Origin: Chara braunii
Taxonomy: Eukaryota; Streptophyta; Charophyceae; Charales; Characeae
Direction of reading: 5' to 3'
Length of the DNA: 64,000 bases
Assembly (NCBI GenBank): GCA_003427395.1
Contig: BFEA01000104.1
Coordinates: 823,939 to 887,938, forward strand
The notes under the pieces are model-generated. The model saw nothing but the letters and a program-made list of their open reading frames with translations. It was not told the origin of the DNA and did no database searches. The first letter of the stretch is position 1, and each line of letters begins with the position of its first letter. Positions 43,209 to 54,580 of the stretch are shown here, in pieces. The position numbers and the translations under genes were made by a program.

Positions 43209-45537
43209 CTCTAATACTGAAGACCCGTCTCAGTGGCTCGACCGTGTCAATCTCATCCAGCGAACTCTTCATCAAGAACTTCTTCACTCCCCGCTTTCGT
43301 GGTGAAAGAATAACCTCCTCTTCATCAATCCCCTGTCCGTCCTTCTCTGCCATCACATAATCCATGTCGGTCTTCTTCGATATAGACCCCCTTTCCGACT
43401 TGGTAGCTGTCACCCTTATGGGTGTGGTTGCCATATCTCCTTCGAAAGTTATCTTGATGCTCTGGCTCCTAACCGGTTTCTTTCCTTTACTCGGCTTTAC
43501 TCTCCTTGCTTCAACATTCTCATTCATCGAAGGGAACATCGATACGTCTCTCAGATCATCTGCCCACTTGACGTACTTGCGGTCATCAAGCACGACAAGT
43601 CCCTCATCTATTGCCCGTTTGAGATCCAGGCAGTCTCTCTTGATATGATCATCCCCTCTACAGTAGACGCAAGAGTTCCTGGGAGTGGGTGGCCTGTCGT
43701 CTGCGCCCCAGGAGGTCGAACCTCTCCCTGCTCTGGGGTCAGGGGACTTTGTATGCGGATCGGATGACGCGCTATATCCCCCTCTCTCATTCCGGCCACG
43801 CGAATCATTCCGGCGGTCTCCTCCGGATCCTCCTTGCTCATATCGTCCCCGTGAGTCATTCCGGCGGTCCCCATGGTCGTATCGCCCGCGCGACTCATCG
43901 CGTCGATCTCCTCGGTCGTACCACCCCTGCGAATCGTCACGCTGAGCCCTTTCGAATCCCCCGCGGTCATACCGTCCGCGCGAGTCATCCCGTCGGTTTT
44001 CGTCTCGATCTCCTTTCTCATACCTGCCACCCCTGTATCCATCTCGATCCGACCTCTCATATATGTCATCCCTATATCCATCTCGGTCCGATCTCTTATA
44101 TCTGTCGTCCCTGTATCCATCTCACCGGCTCTGATCTGACTCCCACCGGCCTTGAGAGTCGCCTCTACCCCCATCAGCCTCATAGCGAGGGCTACGCGAG
44201 TAATCTTCCAGTCTCCTAGCTCACCCATACGTCTCGCGAGCCCTGCGGTCCCTATCTATATCATCATCCCTACGTCGCCATGGCTCATCGTCTCTCTCCC
44301 TTTCCCTCGCACGATAATCAGTCAGCGTTCGAGGATTTCTATNNTNGACGTTTCTCTAGGAATCGGTGTTCCTCCGGTCACAGCGAAGTGAATATGGCCC
44401 TCCGGGTTTGTCCCGGTAAGTCGCGGCTCCTGTGGTGGTCACAATCTCTGTAACCTATCTTATCAATCCCTTTACCATGTCCCTTATCTCCTTCACTTCC
44501 TCAGCCACGGCTTCATTCTTTTCCGACCAGGGATAGTCTTTGAAATCATGACATCTATCAGTGACATACTCCTTATAGAGAGAGAAGTCACGTCTCCTCA
44601 TTCCTCTCCATACCAAGTCCTTGTAATCGTTTGCCTCTGCCTTTATCACGAGTTTAAGGACTTCAGGGAAATCAAGTTTGTCGCGCGGGAGATCTCTAAG
44701 TATACTCTTTTGTCTACCTTTGGATAGGTGTCCAATGAAGATAGTATAGCGCTCGACCTCTAAAATCTTTCCCTTCTTCATCAGCAAGTCAAAGATCTTC
44801 TGGAAACGCATCCCAAATGCCCGCACGCTCTCATCTTCATCTCGAGTCATAGTCTCAAGGTCCTTGATGGAGTACTTGTTATCCTCTAATTTGTAAAGCT
44901 CAATGAGGTTCTTCTTATACGTAGTCCATTTTCCATCCTTCGGTCGGGCTTCCTCAACTTCCTTGCCGAGACTTGGATCCACATTAAATAGGAAGTTTTC
45001 TATAATCTCTTTCTCCGACCGCTGACTCTGTCTAGCATGAAGCTCCCACTTCTCCAGATATTCTGTGATACCATAGCCCCTGAAAGTAGGAGGCTCCGAG
45101 GCCTTATGCGTAATAATATAGCGATCTTTGCTCTCGTAAGGGAGCGGATGTGACTCCCCCGTCTGGGGGTCGAAGACTCGCCGGGGCGGTGCTTTATCCT
45201 TGTCTCTGTCCCTCCAATAGGAATCTCGCGAACTCTCTCTCCAGTCGTCCCCGCGCCTATCCGTCCTAGTTTCCCTCCGTTCATAGTCGGGGGAACGTCG
45301 TGCCGTCGCTTTTTGTTGAGCGTTCGAGGTTCCAGTCTTCAGAGCCTCCTGCTGCTCTGTCACGTCCAGCTCGCCCATTACGTCGGGCTCTCCGTCATTG
45401 GTTTGGTCAGCCCATCTCAGCGGTGCCCCCTGCCTAATTCGTTCCTTCAGATCCCTCAGTGCTCGGTCGGGCGATGTCCTGTACTCCTCTCCTGTTTCGG
45501 TCGTGGTCGATTGTGGCCCCATCGTGTCTGGTTCCAT
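43168..45537 (-). pseudogene. gag: Gag of the giant element with RD-rich tail and zinc knuckle
   Basis: The first 360 residues are uninterrupted: an acidic/polar N-terminus, RD-rich sequence, then a retrotransposon gag domain (PPTFRGYGITEYLEKWELHA; DESVRAFGMRFQKIFDLL). After a TGA/TAA-type stop at 44457-44455 and Ns at 44343-44346, the same frame gives an Arg/Asp repeat region (RRDESRGRYDHGDRRNDSRG and similar, about 43740-44230), the knuckle CVYCRGDDHIKRDC (near 43667), and LVVLDDRKYVKWADDL to 43168. It forms the particle and binds RNA. The RD repeats are tandem at DNA level too. Confidence 0.85.
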
Positions 45538-45639
45538 AGGCTACCAGAAGCTTTAGTTGGGCTCGCCGGGCGTTACAGCCCGGACCTATGACAGTTGCAG
45601 CAGCCCGGACCTGTAACAGAACTCGCAGCCCGGACCTAT

Positions 45640-45876
45640 TTACTTGTTTATGGTTCGCGCTCGTCTCCAGTCCTGGCTCTCAATTGCTCTGATTACCGCC
45701 ACCAGTACTCCGTTCCCGTCGCGAACCTCGTGCTCTCCCTCTATCCCAAGAATCCCGGTATCTATGTAAACCTCACCCTCGGGCTTCGCAAACAAGGTCG
45801 CGCCTCTCCTGATCTGCACTACACCCGTGACAGGATGTCTACTCCTGCTGCTGATCGCAGTCCCAAACCTAACCAA
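45640..45876 (-). CDS. Small accessory ORF before gag, unknown
   Basis: A 78-residue frame (VTGVVQIRRGATLFAKPEGE; DTGILGIEGEHEVRDGNGVL) with beta-rich character. It lies between the accessory block and gag. No family recognised. Confidence 0.35.
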   Translation of the reverse strand: MVRFGTAISSRSRHPVTGVVQIRRGATLFAKPEGEVYIDTGILGIEGEHEVRDGNGVLVAVIRAIESQDWRRARTINK

Positions 45877-46046
45877 TGTCTCCCGACTTGCACCCCTCTA
45901 GAGTCCTCGAGCGTCTATCTCCGTCCTCCTGGCTAAATCATCTAGTCCGTCCTGAATCGGGTAGCCCGCAAAAGGAGGAAACTCTCCTCCTACTGCCATC
46001 TAACCATCTCCCCCTTCAACTCCTTGACAGCTATAAGGTCACCTGT

Positions 46047-46562
46047 CTAGTATCTGAGGGAAGTCAGTGCTATAGCCGCTCGTAGTCTCATCGCCGACAA
46101 CTCCAACATACCATAGAACGTCTCAAAATTCTCCTCATCTCCACTATCCTCTATGGCCTCTAAAGTCTTTATCGATTCCCTCCAGTATCGGTCATGAGCA
46201 GCTAGCACCCTCAGTATCGCTCCGTTTATTATAACTCTCCCTAATTCCTCAGCTCTCCCGGCCTCGCTTATCTTCAGTCTCTCAGTCTCTCTGAGCGTCT
46301 CGTACCACACCCTTATCAGAGGTCTCCCATCCAATGGTGTCGTGCGTAGTACGTACTTTATCCTTCGTACTCCTTCCACTCCGATCCAAAGTCCTGTTCC
46401 CCTAGCCTCATGCAATGCCCGGCGAACATACTCTGCCTCCTCAACTATACACAACCTGGTATGGAGCTGGAGCTCTGCGATCACTAACACCAATGGTTCG
46501 TCGAGTCTCCTTACCACATGCAATGAGTACCTGTCCGTCGTGTGTAGGGCAGTCCCGCCCAT
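46047..46562 (-). CDS. Accessory ORF of the giant element, unknown
   Basis: 171 uninterrupted residues, helical and charged (HTRLCIVEEAEYVRRALHEA; HDRYWRESIKTLEAIEDSGD; ETFYGMLELSAMRLRAAIAL). No motif known to me. The frame is closed on both sides and lies in the 5 kb between leader and gag, an unusual place for long ORFs in Ty3/gypsy elements. Confidence 0.5.
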   Translation of the reverse strand: MGGTALHTTDRYSLHVVRRLDEPLVLVIAELQLHTRLCIVEEAEYVRRALHEARGTGLWIGVEGVRRIKYVLRTTPLDGRPLIRVWYETLRETERLKISEAGRAEELGRVIINGAILRVLAAHDRYWRESIKTLEAIEDSGDEENFETFYGMLELSAMRLRAAIALTSLRY

Positions 46563-46579
46563 GTCCTGTTGCTATCTCC

Positions 46580-47170
46580 CTACGTTACCTTGTCCTCCGT
46601 TGTTACGTCCTCTGCAGACTTTTCCCTAGCTCCTTCGCGCGATAGGTTCCTAGCCTTTACTCTCTCCAGAAAGTCTGATCTCCACATCTGGATAACCTCT
46701 CTTTCCTCCCTGAACAAACTCTCTAACTCTTTCGTCGCAAGCTCAACCCTACGCAGCTTGGCCTCATCCTGGCATGACCCGATCTCCCTAATCTTGTTCC
46801 CCAACTCCTTTACCCGGTTCAAGAGTGGTTCTTTAATGCACTTTCTCACTCTTCCGACCGCCTCACTCTCCTCTTCCATACTCTGTCCACATCTCTTTCT
46901 AACTCATCCTCATACCCTCGCTCTAGCCTCCGCTGCCTTCTCATTGTGGTAGTGCTCCGCGCGCATACAACCATGAGACCATATCATCACATCATAGGAA
47001 ATCGAGGTCTGGAAGGTCACCTGCGCCAATAGATAAGCTCTATGCTCGCGGATCAAATCCCTGGCTTGTAGTCGGCACTCCCTCACCGTCAAGTCCTCAT
47101 CTATGTATGCTCGGAGAAGTACTGTCACAGTGTATCCCTTGCTTACCAGTTGCTTATCTAAGCGCATCAC
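46580..47170 (-). pseudogene. Accessory ORF with coiled-coil tail, unknown
   Basis: One frame interrupted by two TGA codons near 46907 and 46901 (ARV*G*VRKRCGQS, both fitting CGA). The N-terminal part reads DKQLVSKGYTVTVLLRAYID; the C-terminal part is highly charged and helical (KELGNKIREIGSCQDEAKLR; ATKELESLFREEREVIQMWR), suggesting a coiled coil. Function unknown. Confidence 0.45.
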
Positions 47171-47195
47171 AGTTGCCGTTTTCCCCCGGCATTCC

Positions 47196-47957
47196 CTAAG
47201 CTGTGACTTCGAAGAGAAATCTCACTTTTTCCAGCCCAACATAATCAATCTCCGCTCGTCTCCTGCAGTACCTAATCAGATCAACTCGCCTCGGACAGTC
47301 CACCCAGGAAGTAACGTCTATGATGTCGTCAAGCATCTCTCTGCTGGGTGGCCCCCACCTCACACAAATGGAGTAGTATGCTTCCTTGAAGCGAGGATCT
47401 AAGCCCTCCCAAAACTCGTAAAGTGTGTGGTCCACTGCTATACTCAGACGATCTACGCTCCCATAGGTCTGCCCTATTACGAACGCAGGAAGTCCAAATC
47501 GCCAACCCTCTCTCGGGTAGAGGGTCGGATGCGGAGGTCCGTATACCAAGCGACTCTAATACGACCTTCCTCCAGAGAGTCTCGCGAGTTGCTGATTAAC
47601 GATCACTCGTTCCAACAACTCGTTTCTCCACCAAGCCCTGCTAGCCCCTGTGAGTGTCAGTCCTATGTCTAAATCATGAGCTTTATCCGTTATCAGATGT
47701 CCGACCCCTTCTAGGTCATGAGTCATTTCGGGTCGTCTATCTTTTAGTATCACCGTCCAAAGGAAAAGTTCCTCTGTCAGCCACGTCCCAAGGTAACGTA
47801 TCGGGACACTGCCAGTCTCCTCTAACCCCAAAGGAAGAGGAATATCATATCCAACAGCCGTCTCTCTGGGTTTTACAAGTTTCCTCACGCTATAGGATTC
47901 GGACTCTCGTGAGAGAACATAAGTTAGCCAAGCCGCCGAGGCACTCCTCATCTCCAC
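47196..47957 (-). pseudogene. Accessory ORF gamma, paralogue of alpha and beta
   Basis: A single frame with a TAG at 47558-47556 (GGRSY*SRLVYGPP). It contains PAFVIGQTYGSVDRLSIAVD and YYSICVRWGPPSREMLDDII, aligning with PVFVVEQLWGLGSVVERHF and YAQFVGGPLTRERGVQLIEF of beta and PAFVVESIFGGIGGVVEAY of alpha. It lacks the acidic tail of those two. Unknown function, but the third copy makes a duplicated accessory family likely. Confidence 0.55.
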
Positions 47958-48368
47958 TTCGCCACTCGATCTGTGTCATCCTACTCCCTTCGACGCTCCC
48001 TATCTCACGATGTTGCTAACTCCTCAGACAACTCTCCCACTCAGGTCCAGTATGGTCGAGTAGGTGCTGTGCACTCTCCCGTCAGCTCCATAGAAGTAGA
48101 TAGTAAACTCGACATATCTTTGGCCTCTCCGTATCTCCAGGGCATGCTCCGTCATGAGTCTGATCTGTCGCTCAACATTGTCCAACGCCTCTTCCTCCCA
48201 ACCGCCCGTCCTATCTCACCGTAGGGAAAGAGTCACTCTCAGCGTATCCATGTCTGTCATCCCTTCCTGCTCTTACTGCCACTCTCGTCCTGCCTAAAGT
48301 TATTTCCCCGTGCCTATTAACCGATCCCCTACTTCCCTCTCTAAGCTACGCCCGGATATGCCCAGCCA
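47958..48368 (-). other. Spacer between accessory ORFs beta and gamma
   Basis: All frames carry several stops. Fragments such as MLSDRSDS and LTGECTAPTRPYW suggest a decayed N-terminal part of gamma. Confidence 0.35.
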
Positions 48369-49514
48369 CTAATCGTCTCGCGCATCTGGCATATCCTCAT
48401 TTCCATCCTCATCTCCACTCTGACCCCATGGGATATCCTCCTGTCCCTCGGCCTGAAGGAGATGTCCCCAACCGTCCTCCTGCGGTCCGTCTATACCGGG
48501 GCCAATCTCGCCCTGCCCTACGTCAGGCACGTCGCTCCACAATCTCTCGTCCTCTCCCCAAGGCTCTATGTCGCTATGCTGTACCCAATCTCTATCTTCG
48601 GCATCCCAGCCGAGCTCCTCCCTATCTGGGTATATACTCTGATAATGCTCCTTCAACTCCCAGATAGAAATGAGGGGAGTATGCCTGTCGCTTGGAGTCT
48701 CGCTAAAGAGCCGCCCGACTCCCTCCAGACTATCTACAGGCCTCTGGACCTCCCTCTCTAAGGCCACCCATAACTCTAAGGGCTGGCCCGGGAAAAAAAA
48801 GTGGTGGTCTGCTGTAGGCACTAGGGCACGTAAGAACTCAATCAGTTGTACCCCTCTCTCTCTTGTAAGAGGTCCGCCTACGAACTGTGCGTAGGCAATC
48901 CAGTCTCGGTCCCTCTCCCCTCGGGCTAGTCCGTCTAGCTCTAGAGCCGCGAAATGTCTCTCCACGACGCTCCCCAAGCCCCAAAGCTGCTCCACTACAA
49001 AGACCGGGAACCTGGTGCGCAGTCGGGCTGTCGGAAAGGTAAACCCTCCTATCTGAAACGTAGTCCTCGTCTCCCTGATAGGCCCGTACGGATCCTCAAT
49101 CTCCTCTCGTGCACTCTCTATCTTGCCTGTCAGGATTTTTCTCGCCTCTCTCTCATACCGCCAGAACCCATGCACCAAGCCCTGGATATAGACGACGACG
49201 CTCACCTCACGTGAGTAATAAGCATGCCCTACGACCTCTATGGACGTCGTGCTGGGCGCCTTCCACCTCTGCGGATCAGACTCGTAGGTCTGAACGGTAT
49301 ATGACCATAGGTGTGCGTCTGGCCCCAGTCGAGTCGACCCCCAATGGTCAGTCAGCCCTGGCTCCGAGCCGCATCTGGCCGGTAGATCAAGCTCCACCAA
49401 GTCAGGAGCTATGATCTCGGGCGGTCTAGGCCATCTGAAATCACCAAAGGGTAGGTCGACTCCCTCGATCTCCTGTACCATCTGCCCGCAGGATCTCCTA
49501 TCCCACTCTCCCAC
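48369..49514 (-). CDS. Accessory ORF beta of the giant element, unknown
   Basis: 381 residues without a stop, the longest intact accessory frame. The N-terminal part has PPEIIAPDLVELDLPARCGS and DAHLWSYTVQTYESDPQRW. The middle has RFPVFVVEQLWGLGSVVERH and YAQFVGGPLTRERGVQLIEF. The C-terminal 90 residues are strongly acidic (DEDGNEDMPDARDD). It is paralogous along its length to alpha (50599-49580), including the PPE[IL]I…LVEL start, the FVVE…VVE core and the acidic end. No enzyme motif, signal peptide or membrane segment is evident. It could be a structural or regulatory protein of the element (inference). Confidence 0.6.
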   Translation of the reverse strand: MGEWDRRSCGQMVQEIEGVDLPFGDFRWPRPPEIIAPDLVELDLPARCGSEPGLTDHWGSTRLGPDAHLWSYTVQTYESDPQRWKAPSTTSIEVVGHAYYSREVSVVVYIQGLVHGFWRYEREARKILTGKIESAREEIEDPYGPIRETRTTFQIGGFTFPTARLRTRFPVFVVEQLWGLGSVVERHFAALELDGLARGERDRDWIAYAQFVGGPLTRERGVQLIEFLRALVPTADHHFFFPGQPLELWVALEREVQRPVDSLEGVGRLFSETPSDRHTPLISIWELKEHYQSIYPDREELGWDAEDRDWVQHSDIEPWGEDERLWSDVPDVGQGEIGPGIDGPQEDGWGHLLQAEGQEDIPWGQSGDEDGNEDMPDARDD

Positions 49515-49579
49515 TCTACCACTCTACTGCCGAATCTCATGGCTAGCCTAGCTCGCACTCGCCCCGCCGTACACTCCAC

Positions 49580-50599
49580 CTAGGCCCTAATCGGTACCCC
49601 TGTGCGAGGGAAGTGAGCGTCCACCGTGTCGACCTCCTCCTCCTCATCAACCTCACTCTTTGGGTCAACCCAGTCCGGCTCCCAGGCGTCCTCGTCGTCC
49701 TCTCGCTCCCAACCCTCGTCGTCAAACTCGTCCTCGACGCGGTATGGCGCCTGTCCTATAGCCTGGTAGTACTCCGCCAACTAATAGTCGTATATCAGAG
49801 GTCGCCCAGCGTCCTCACTCCACCAGCTACCCCAGTCGTCGGAGAAGAGTCACCCGATACGGGTCACGTACTCGGGGCCTGCTCAGAGCTCACGGTCCAG
49901 CCAATCCCAAACGCACGGAGACTGGGGCCACTCGTCCTCTATCGAACGGATCAGCTCTATAAGTTGAACCCTCTCGTCACCCCAACGAGGCCCACCAGTC
50001 GCAAGCGAATAATAGATGTAGTCGAGGTCGTCAGACCCTCCAACGAGGACCTTGAGATCCTGATAGGCTAGGTATGCCTCGACCACTCCGCCAATACCTC
50101 CAAAGATGCTCTCTACAACGAACGCTGGGACTACCGCCCGCAGACTCGAAACGTTGTACGGGAAAAACCGGTCTCGCGCTACCACCAGCTCGCCCGTGAT
50201 ATCAAGAGGAGGGCGTCCGTGAAATAGGGTCAACGGGTCGCTCAAGTCCTCCACTCGGAAGGCGGCTACCTCGTCCCTCAAGTAGCGTAACGCCCTGCTA
50301 ACCGCGCCACTAGTCCCTCTTGTCGAGAGGCTCAACACGGCCTCCTTGACCGCGTCCGGTCCTAAGTACAGGTAGGCTCTCACTACGCCCACTCCTTGTC
50401 CAGGCCGATGCTCTTTGTGCGTCCAAAGCCACACGTCCTCAAACAAGACTATGGACCTCCACGCAAACTGGCCGTCAGCATATCGAACGCTGCGCGCGAG
50501 AATCGTGAGCTCCACCAGATTCCCTTGTATGAGTTCAGGGGGCTCCACGTCCCAGGCGCTGTTGGCGTCATAGACGTCCACCTGTGCTTGCGGCCACAT
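49580..50599 (-). pseudogene. Accessory ORF alpha, paralogue of beta, with stops
   Basis: The first 238 residues are open (PPELIQGNLVELTILARSVR; VVPAFVVESIFGGIGGVVEA; YYSLATGGPRWGDERVQLIE). The frame then continues past TGA (49885-49883), TGA (49852-49850) and TAG (49783-49781) to an acidic tail (GWEREDDEDAWEPDWVD). Beta has Arg where the second TGA stands (GRLFSE versus G*LFSDD), so CGA to TGA explains it. It is the first ORF after the leader. Confidence 0.6.
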
Positions 50600-50619
50600 C
50601 CAACTTATGGCTAGAGAGA

Positions 50620-52518
50620 CCGTAGTAAGTGGGATGGGTAGAGGAGGTGAAAGATAGCCGAAGAAGACTGTCGTTTCTAGGAAAATTTTGGCAGTGCTTC
50701 GCCTCCCTTCGTTGGGAGCCCCGATATTACGCTGTCGATCTATCTCGTATCTATCCCAAGAGTCCTCTATGGTGCCAACGGCGAAATCTCGGCCCTAAAC
50801 AAGGCAAACGGGCCCTATAGTCAAGTTCCCTCGAATACAAGGCATGTGCCCTGTTCGAGGGAACAGTGCCAGCGACTGTTCCGGTTACCCCTCAGGAGTA
50901 CAAATGTCTCCCCCTATCTAAGTACCAAAATTAGAAAGCCTTCACCTTCTTTCGGCTATTTCTCTAAGCCATTTTAATATTTTTAAGGAATTTTAATAAA
51001 TTTAGATTAATAAAAATTACTTTAAATCTTCAGAAACCTACCGGTCCTCCACCATTGCCTAGGGGCATACAAGGTTTCCCCTGGAGAGTAGCGCGACAAG
51101 TATGTTTCTCTTTCCGCCACACGCTAACTATTTAATTTGAATTTATATTATATAAATACCAAATAAATAACTTTTAATTAGGAGAAAATCCCTTCACTGG
51201 TCCCAACCCTTAAGAGGGGATAAGGGAACAACCCTATACTTTTTCCACTCCAATTCCCTTTCCCTTCTCCTACCTAGGGAATTTTTATGTATTTAACTGT
51301 ATTTTATTTTTAAAAATTACGTTTACGTAAGATACACCCTCTTTCTTATTTTACATATACTTATATTCCTTGTATATGTCTTTAGGCAAAATTGCTTCCC
51401 CGGTAGATTTTATAAAATTTCAGCGGCACTTCGCCTCCCCCCGTGGGGATGGGGTGTGGCCGAAGGCCTCTAAATAGCCGCCGAAGAAATACAGCAAAAG
51501 GTAAACAATATCAAAAGAAAATTTTAATTTTGAACCAATTTTCGAGTATTTTCTCTAATTATTTTCTAATAAATCCGAAATATTATACAAAATCTTAAGA
51601 AAATTTTGGCAGTATTTCCCCTCCCCCGTTGGGATGGGGCTCAGGGCTTCCGCCCCTAACTCAATAACCCGAAAGAAAAGACGCCTAAATTTAAAAATGA
51701 AAGAAAACAAGATTTAATTAATTTTTTTTCGTTATTTTTAGTATTTTCTTTAAAATAATTATAAAAAAAGAAGACGCCGATGAAAACAAAGGTCAAAGTA
51801 TTTTCTGTATTTTACGCTCCCTCTTCGTCTTCGAGGTTGTTATTCGACCCCAAAAACCCTTAATAAGACTTCTCCTAATTAGGGTTTCCTCTAATTAGGG
51901 TTTAATTAACTAGGGTTTTGGGAGCTTTGCGCGCAACCGCACGCTCTCCTCCAAAACTCGTTCCGTCCCAATTTTTTTTTGTTAACTCTACTCGAAATCT
52001 GCAAAAACTTTAATGGATCACTTTTTCTTAAACCCTTTTACGGTATTTTACATGAAATTCTAAAGAAATTAAATATTTAATTTTTGTTTTATTCCGTTTT
52101 TCTTTGTTGTTACGTACCGTCCAAGCCTCTAACTTCCGCTGTTTGCCCCGTCTAAAGTGTCTTAACGACGGGAAAAATAAACTAAACAAATTTGGCCCAA
52201 GGGGTTATTTCAAAAATATGAACCAATTTTCCGCAAAAATTAAAAAAAGAAAACTAAAAATTTTGAATTAATAAATAGAAAAATGAAGAAAATTTGTTAT
52301 CTCAAAATATGACCGTAAAATTTCAGCAAAAAACGTCTCTTAACGTTCGCCCCGTCGAGAGGGCAAATGCGCGGATCGCGAGATATTTAAAAAAAACTGA
52401 TTCGAAGAATTATCAAAAATAGAACTAATCAAGAAAACGAACTAATTAGTACTTGGACTAATCAGTCCACGCACCCCAATTGATTGGGGAAGGCCGCGGT
52501 CTTGGGGGTGCAGTCCCC
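50620..52518 (-). other. AT-rich leader between primer site and first ORF
   Basis: No coding frame. AT-rich with short C/G-rich blocks (for example 51431-51455 and 51620-51650) that contain the repeated phrase AAAATTTYRGCRG. A leader this long is unusual and may hold packaging or splicing signals; none can be named. Confidence 0.5.
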
Positions 52519-52536
52519 TCCCCGGCAACGGTGCCA
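52519..52536 (-). promoter_or_regulatory. Primer binding site, tRNA-Asp type
   Basis: On the minus strand TGGCACCGTTGCCGGGGA matches, with one mismatch, TGGCGCCGTTGCCGGGGA, the complement of the plant tRNA-Asp 3' end used by Athila-type elements. It starts four bases after the 5' LTR end at 52541. Confidence 0.85.
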
Positions 52537-54377
52537 AAGTTGTGAGGAAACCCGGGGAGGGGTCGCTTACTGTTCGCTGAAGCCAAGGGCAACGACGTCT
52601 GTCACTCGTCGCGCCTGCTTCAGAGGTCCTCAGCGTCCAGCAGGGAAAAGGGGATGGTTTCAGGCGCTATGCCCTGCCTTAAATCACCAATTGGTAGATC
52701 ACAAAGTTCACTCAGCAGTAGCTTTTATAGTCAACTAATAAATCAACGGACCCATACTCTAGCGAGCTTTAGCAAACAACGAGTAATATTGCAGATTCAC
52801 ACAACTGAGAGCTTCAACAGTGGACTTAGTAAAGTAGCCAGTTCGGATAGCAACCGTCTCGTGGTCAAATGATGGAACGACAAGTTCACAACACTCAGTT
52901 TCGTATATCAATTTGAGAAACCAATGGATTGCATGGTAATGTAACAAACGCACACAGTGGCGAGCTTTAACCTGAGTAGTCTGTTGGAGAGTCCAATGAG
53001 TTGCAGTGCTATGAGTCCAGTTTACCCATCGACAACTTTATCTCAAACGCTCGACCGTTATCCCCCTTCAGTTTATACAGCGGTGAGGTTTAATAATTCC
53101 ACCCAGGCGCTTAGGTCACTACTCTTCTTTGAATGCCTGTATGAATCCCCACCCAAAACAAAGAAAAACAGTGAATATTGGTTCACACTATGAGAGGCTG
53201 ATCCGCCAGTATCTATTCTTGTTCTACTTTTATAAGATAACTGCCAGTTGAGACAATGGAAAAAAAAGTGATTGTTCTTATAACAGTTAGAAATTGCCAG
53301 ATCTCCCAACAGGCGGAGGGCAAAAGATCTGTCAAAGACAGGAACCGTACGCCCAGCCGAAGGGCCAGACTTCAGTTAGCCAGCCAATATACAAGAACTG
53401 CTCGCTCACCCCCAGGTTCACACACTTTGTCCCGTTTCAAACTTTTACAGCCCTCTCATCTTCTGCATGAGTATTGTTTTTGGCTTGTGGCATAACTCGA
53501 AACATGCAGTTTCCCCCACGTGCGGAGCGGCACCCAGATGCCTCCTCTTCTGTCAGTATTCCTTTTCCTCTCTCTCTCTGACCTTTACACAAAGAGTCAC
53601 TTGCTCGTTCACTCGCTTCCTTTCACATGGCCGTGGACGCGTGTTCTCCCCCCCTCTTACAATTTTCAAGGAGACAACAAAGATATACGAACAAACAAAA
53701 CAATGTTCAAATTAAGTTCGATGGAGTGAGTACTTCCGAATTTCACTACCCAATGCTACACCCAGTGAATAACATTCTGATCTGCAGCCTTTTAGACGAT
53801 GAACAATACCCTTGAAGCTGGGAGGGGAAGGTGAAATACGATGGAAACTTTTCACCAGTTTCGCCCGATGATGAAGCCTTGAGATCGAACACCTGATCTT
53901 CGGGATAACTCTAGATTAAAGGTTCGATGTTGTCTCACCACCATATCACAGCAGATCCACATTCGGAACAAATTTCACACGCCATCAACTCCCTTTTAGA
54001 TGGGCACTTACCTGATCATCAGTGGATTCAAAACCCATAATTGGATCTTCAACCGAATGTTGCCGTGATACGTGCTTGCGTTGGCCGTTAACTCACTAGT
54101 ATGGCTTTTGATCCCACTTGGGAGTCATCACCAGAAAGTAGTTGTTCACCTTATCATCATTGCCGATATACTTCTTTTCGGTCAGTGTTGGCTGACCTTC
54201 CCATCAGCAACGGTGGCTCTCAATCTCCCATAACAGCAGTCGGGCGGCTATGGGCGATCTCACAGGCAATGGCTGCAGCGCCCAATCTTCCGGGGCAACG
54301 TTGTTTCCCACTCAGTCTCATGCGGTAATAGCCTTTCACTGTTAGCAGCAGCGCACACACCCTCTCGCTAACTGCAG

Positions 54378-54580
<203 letters not shown>

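Noticed and set aside
43608-44228. A 206-codon Met/Gly/Thr-rich minus-strand ORF
   Set aside because: It is an off-frame reading of the RD repeat. The frame continuous with gag gives Arg/Asp repeats and the zinc knuckle.
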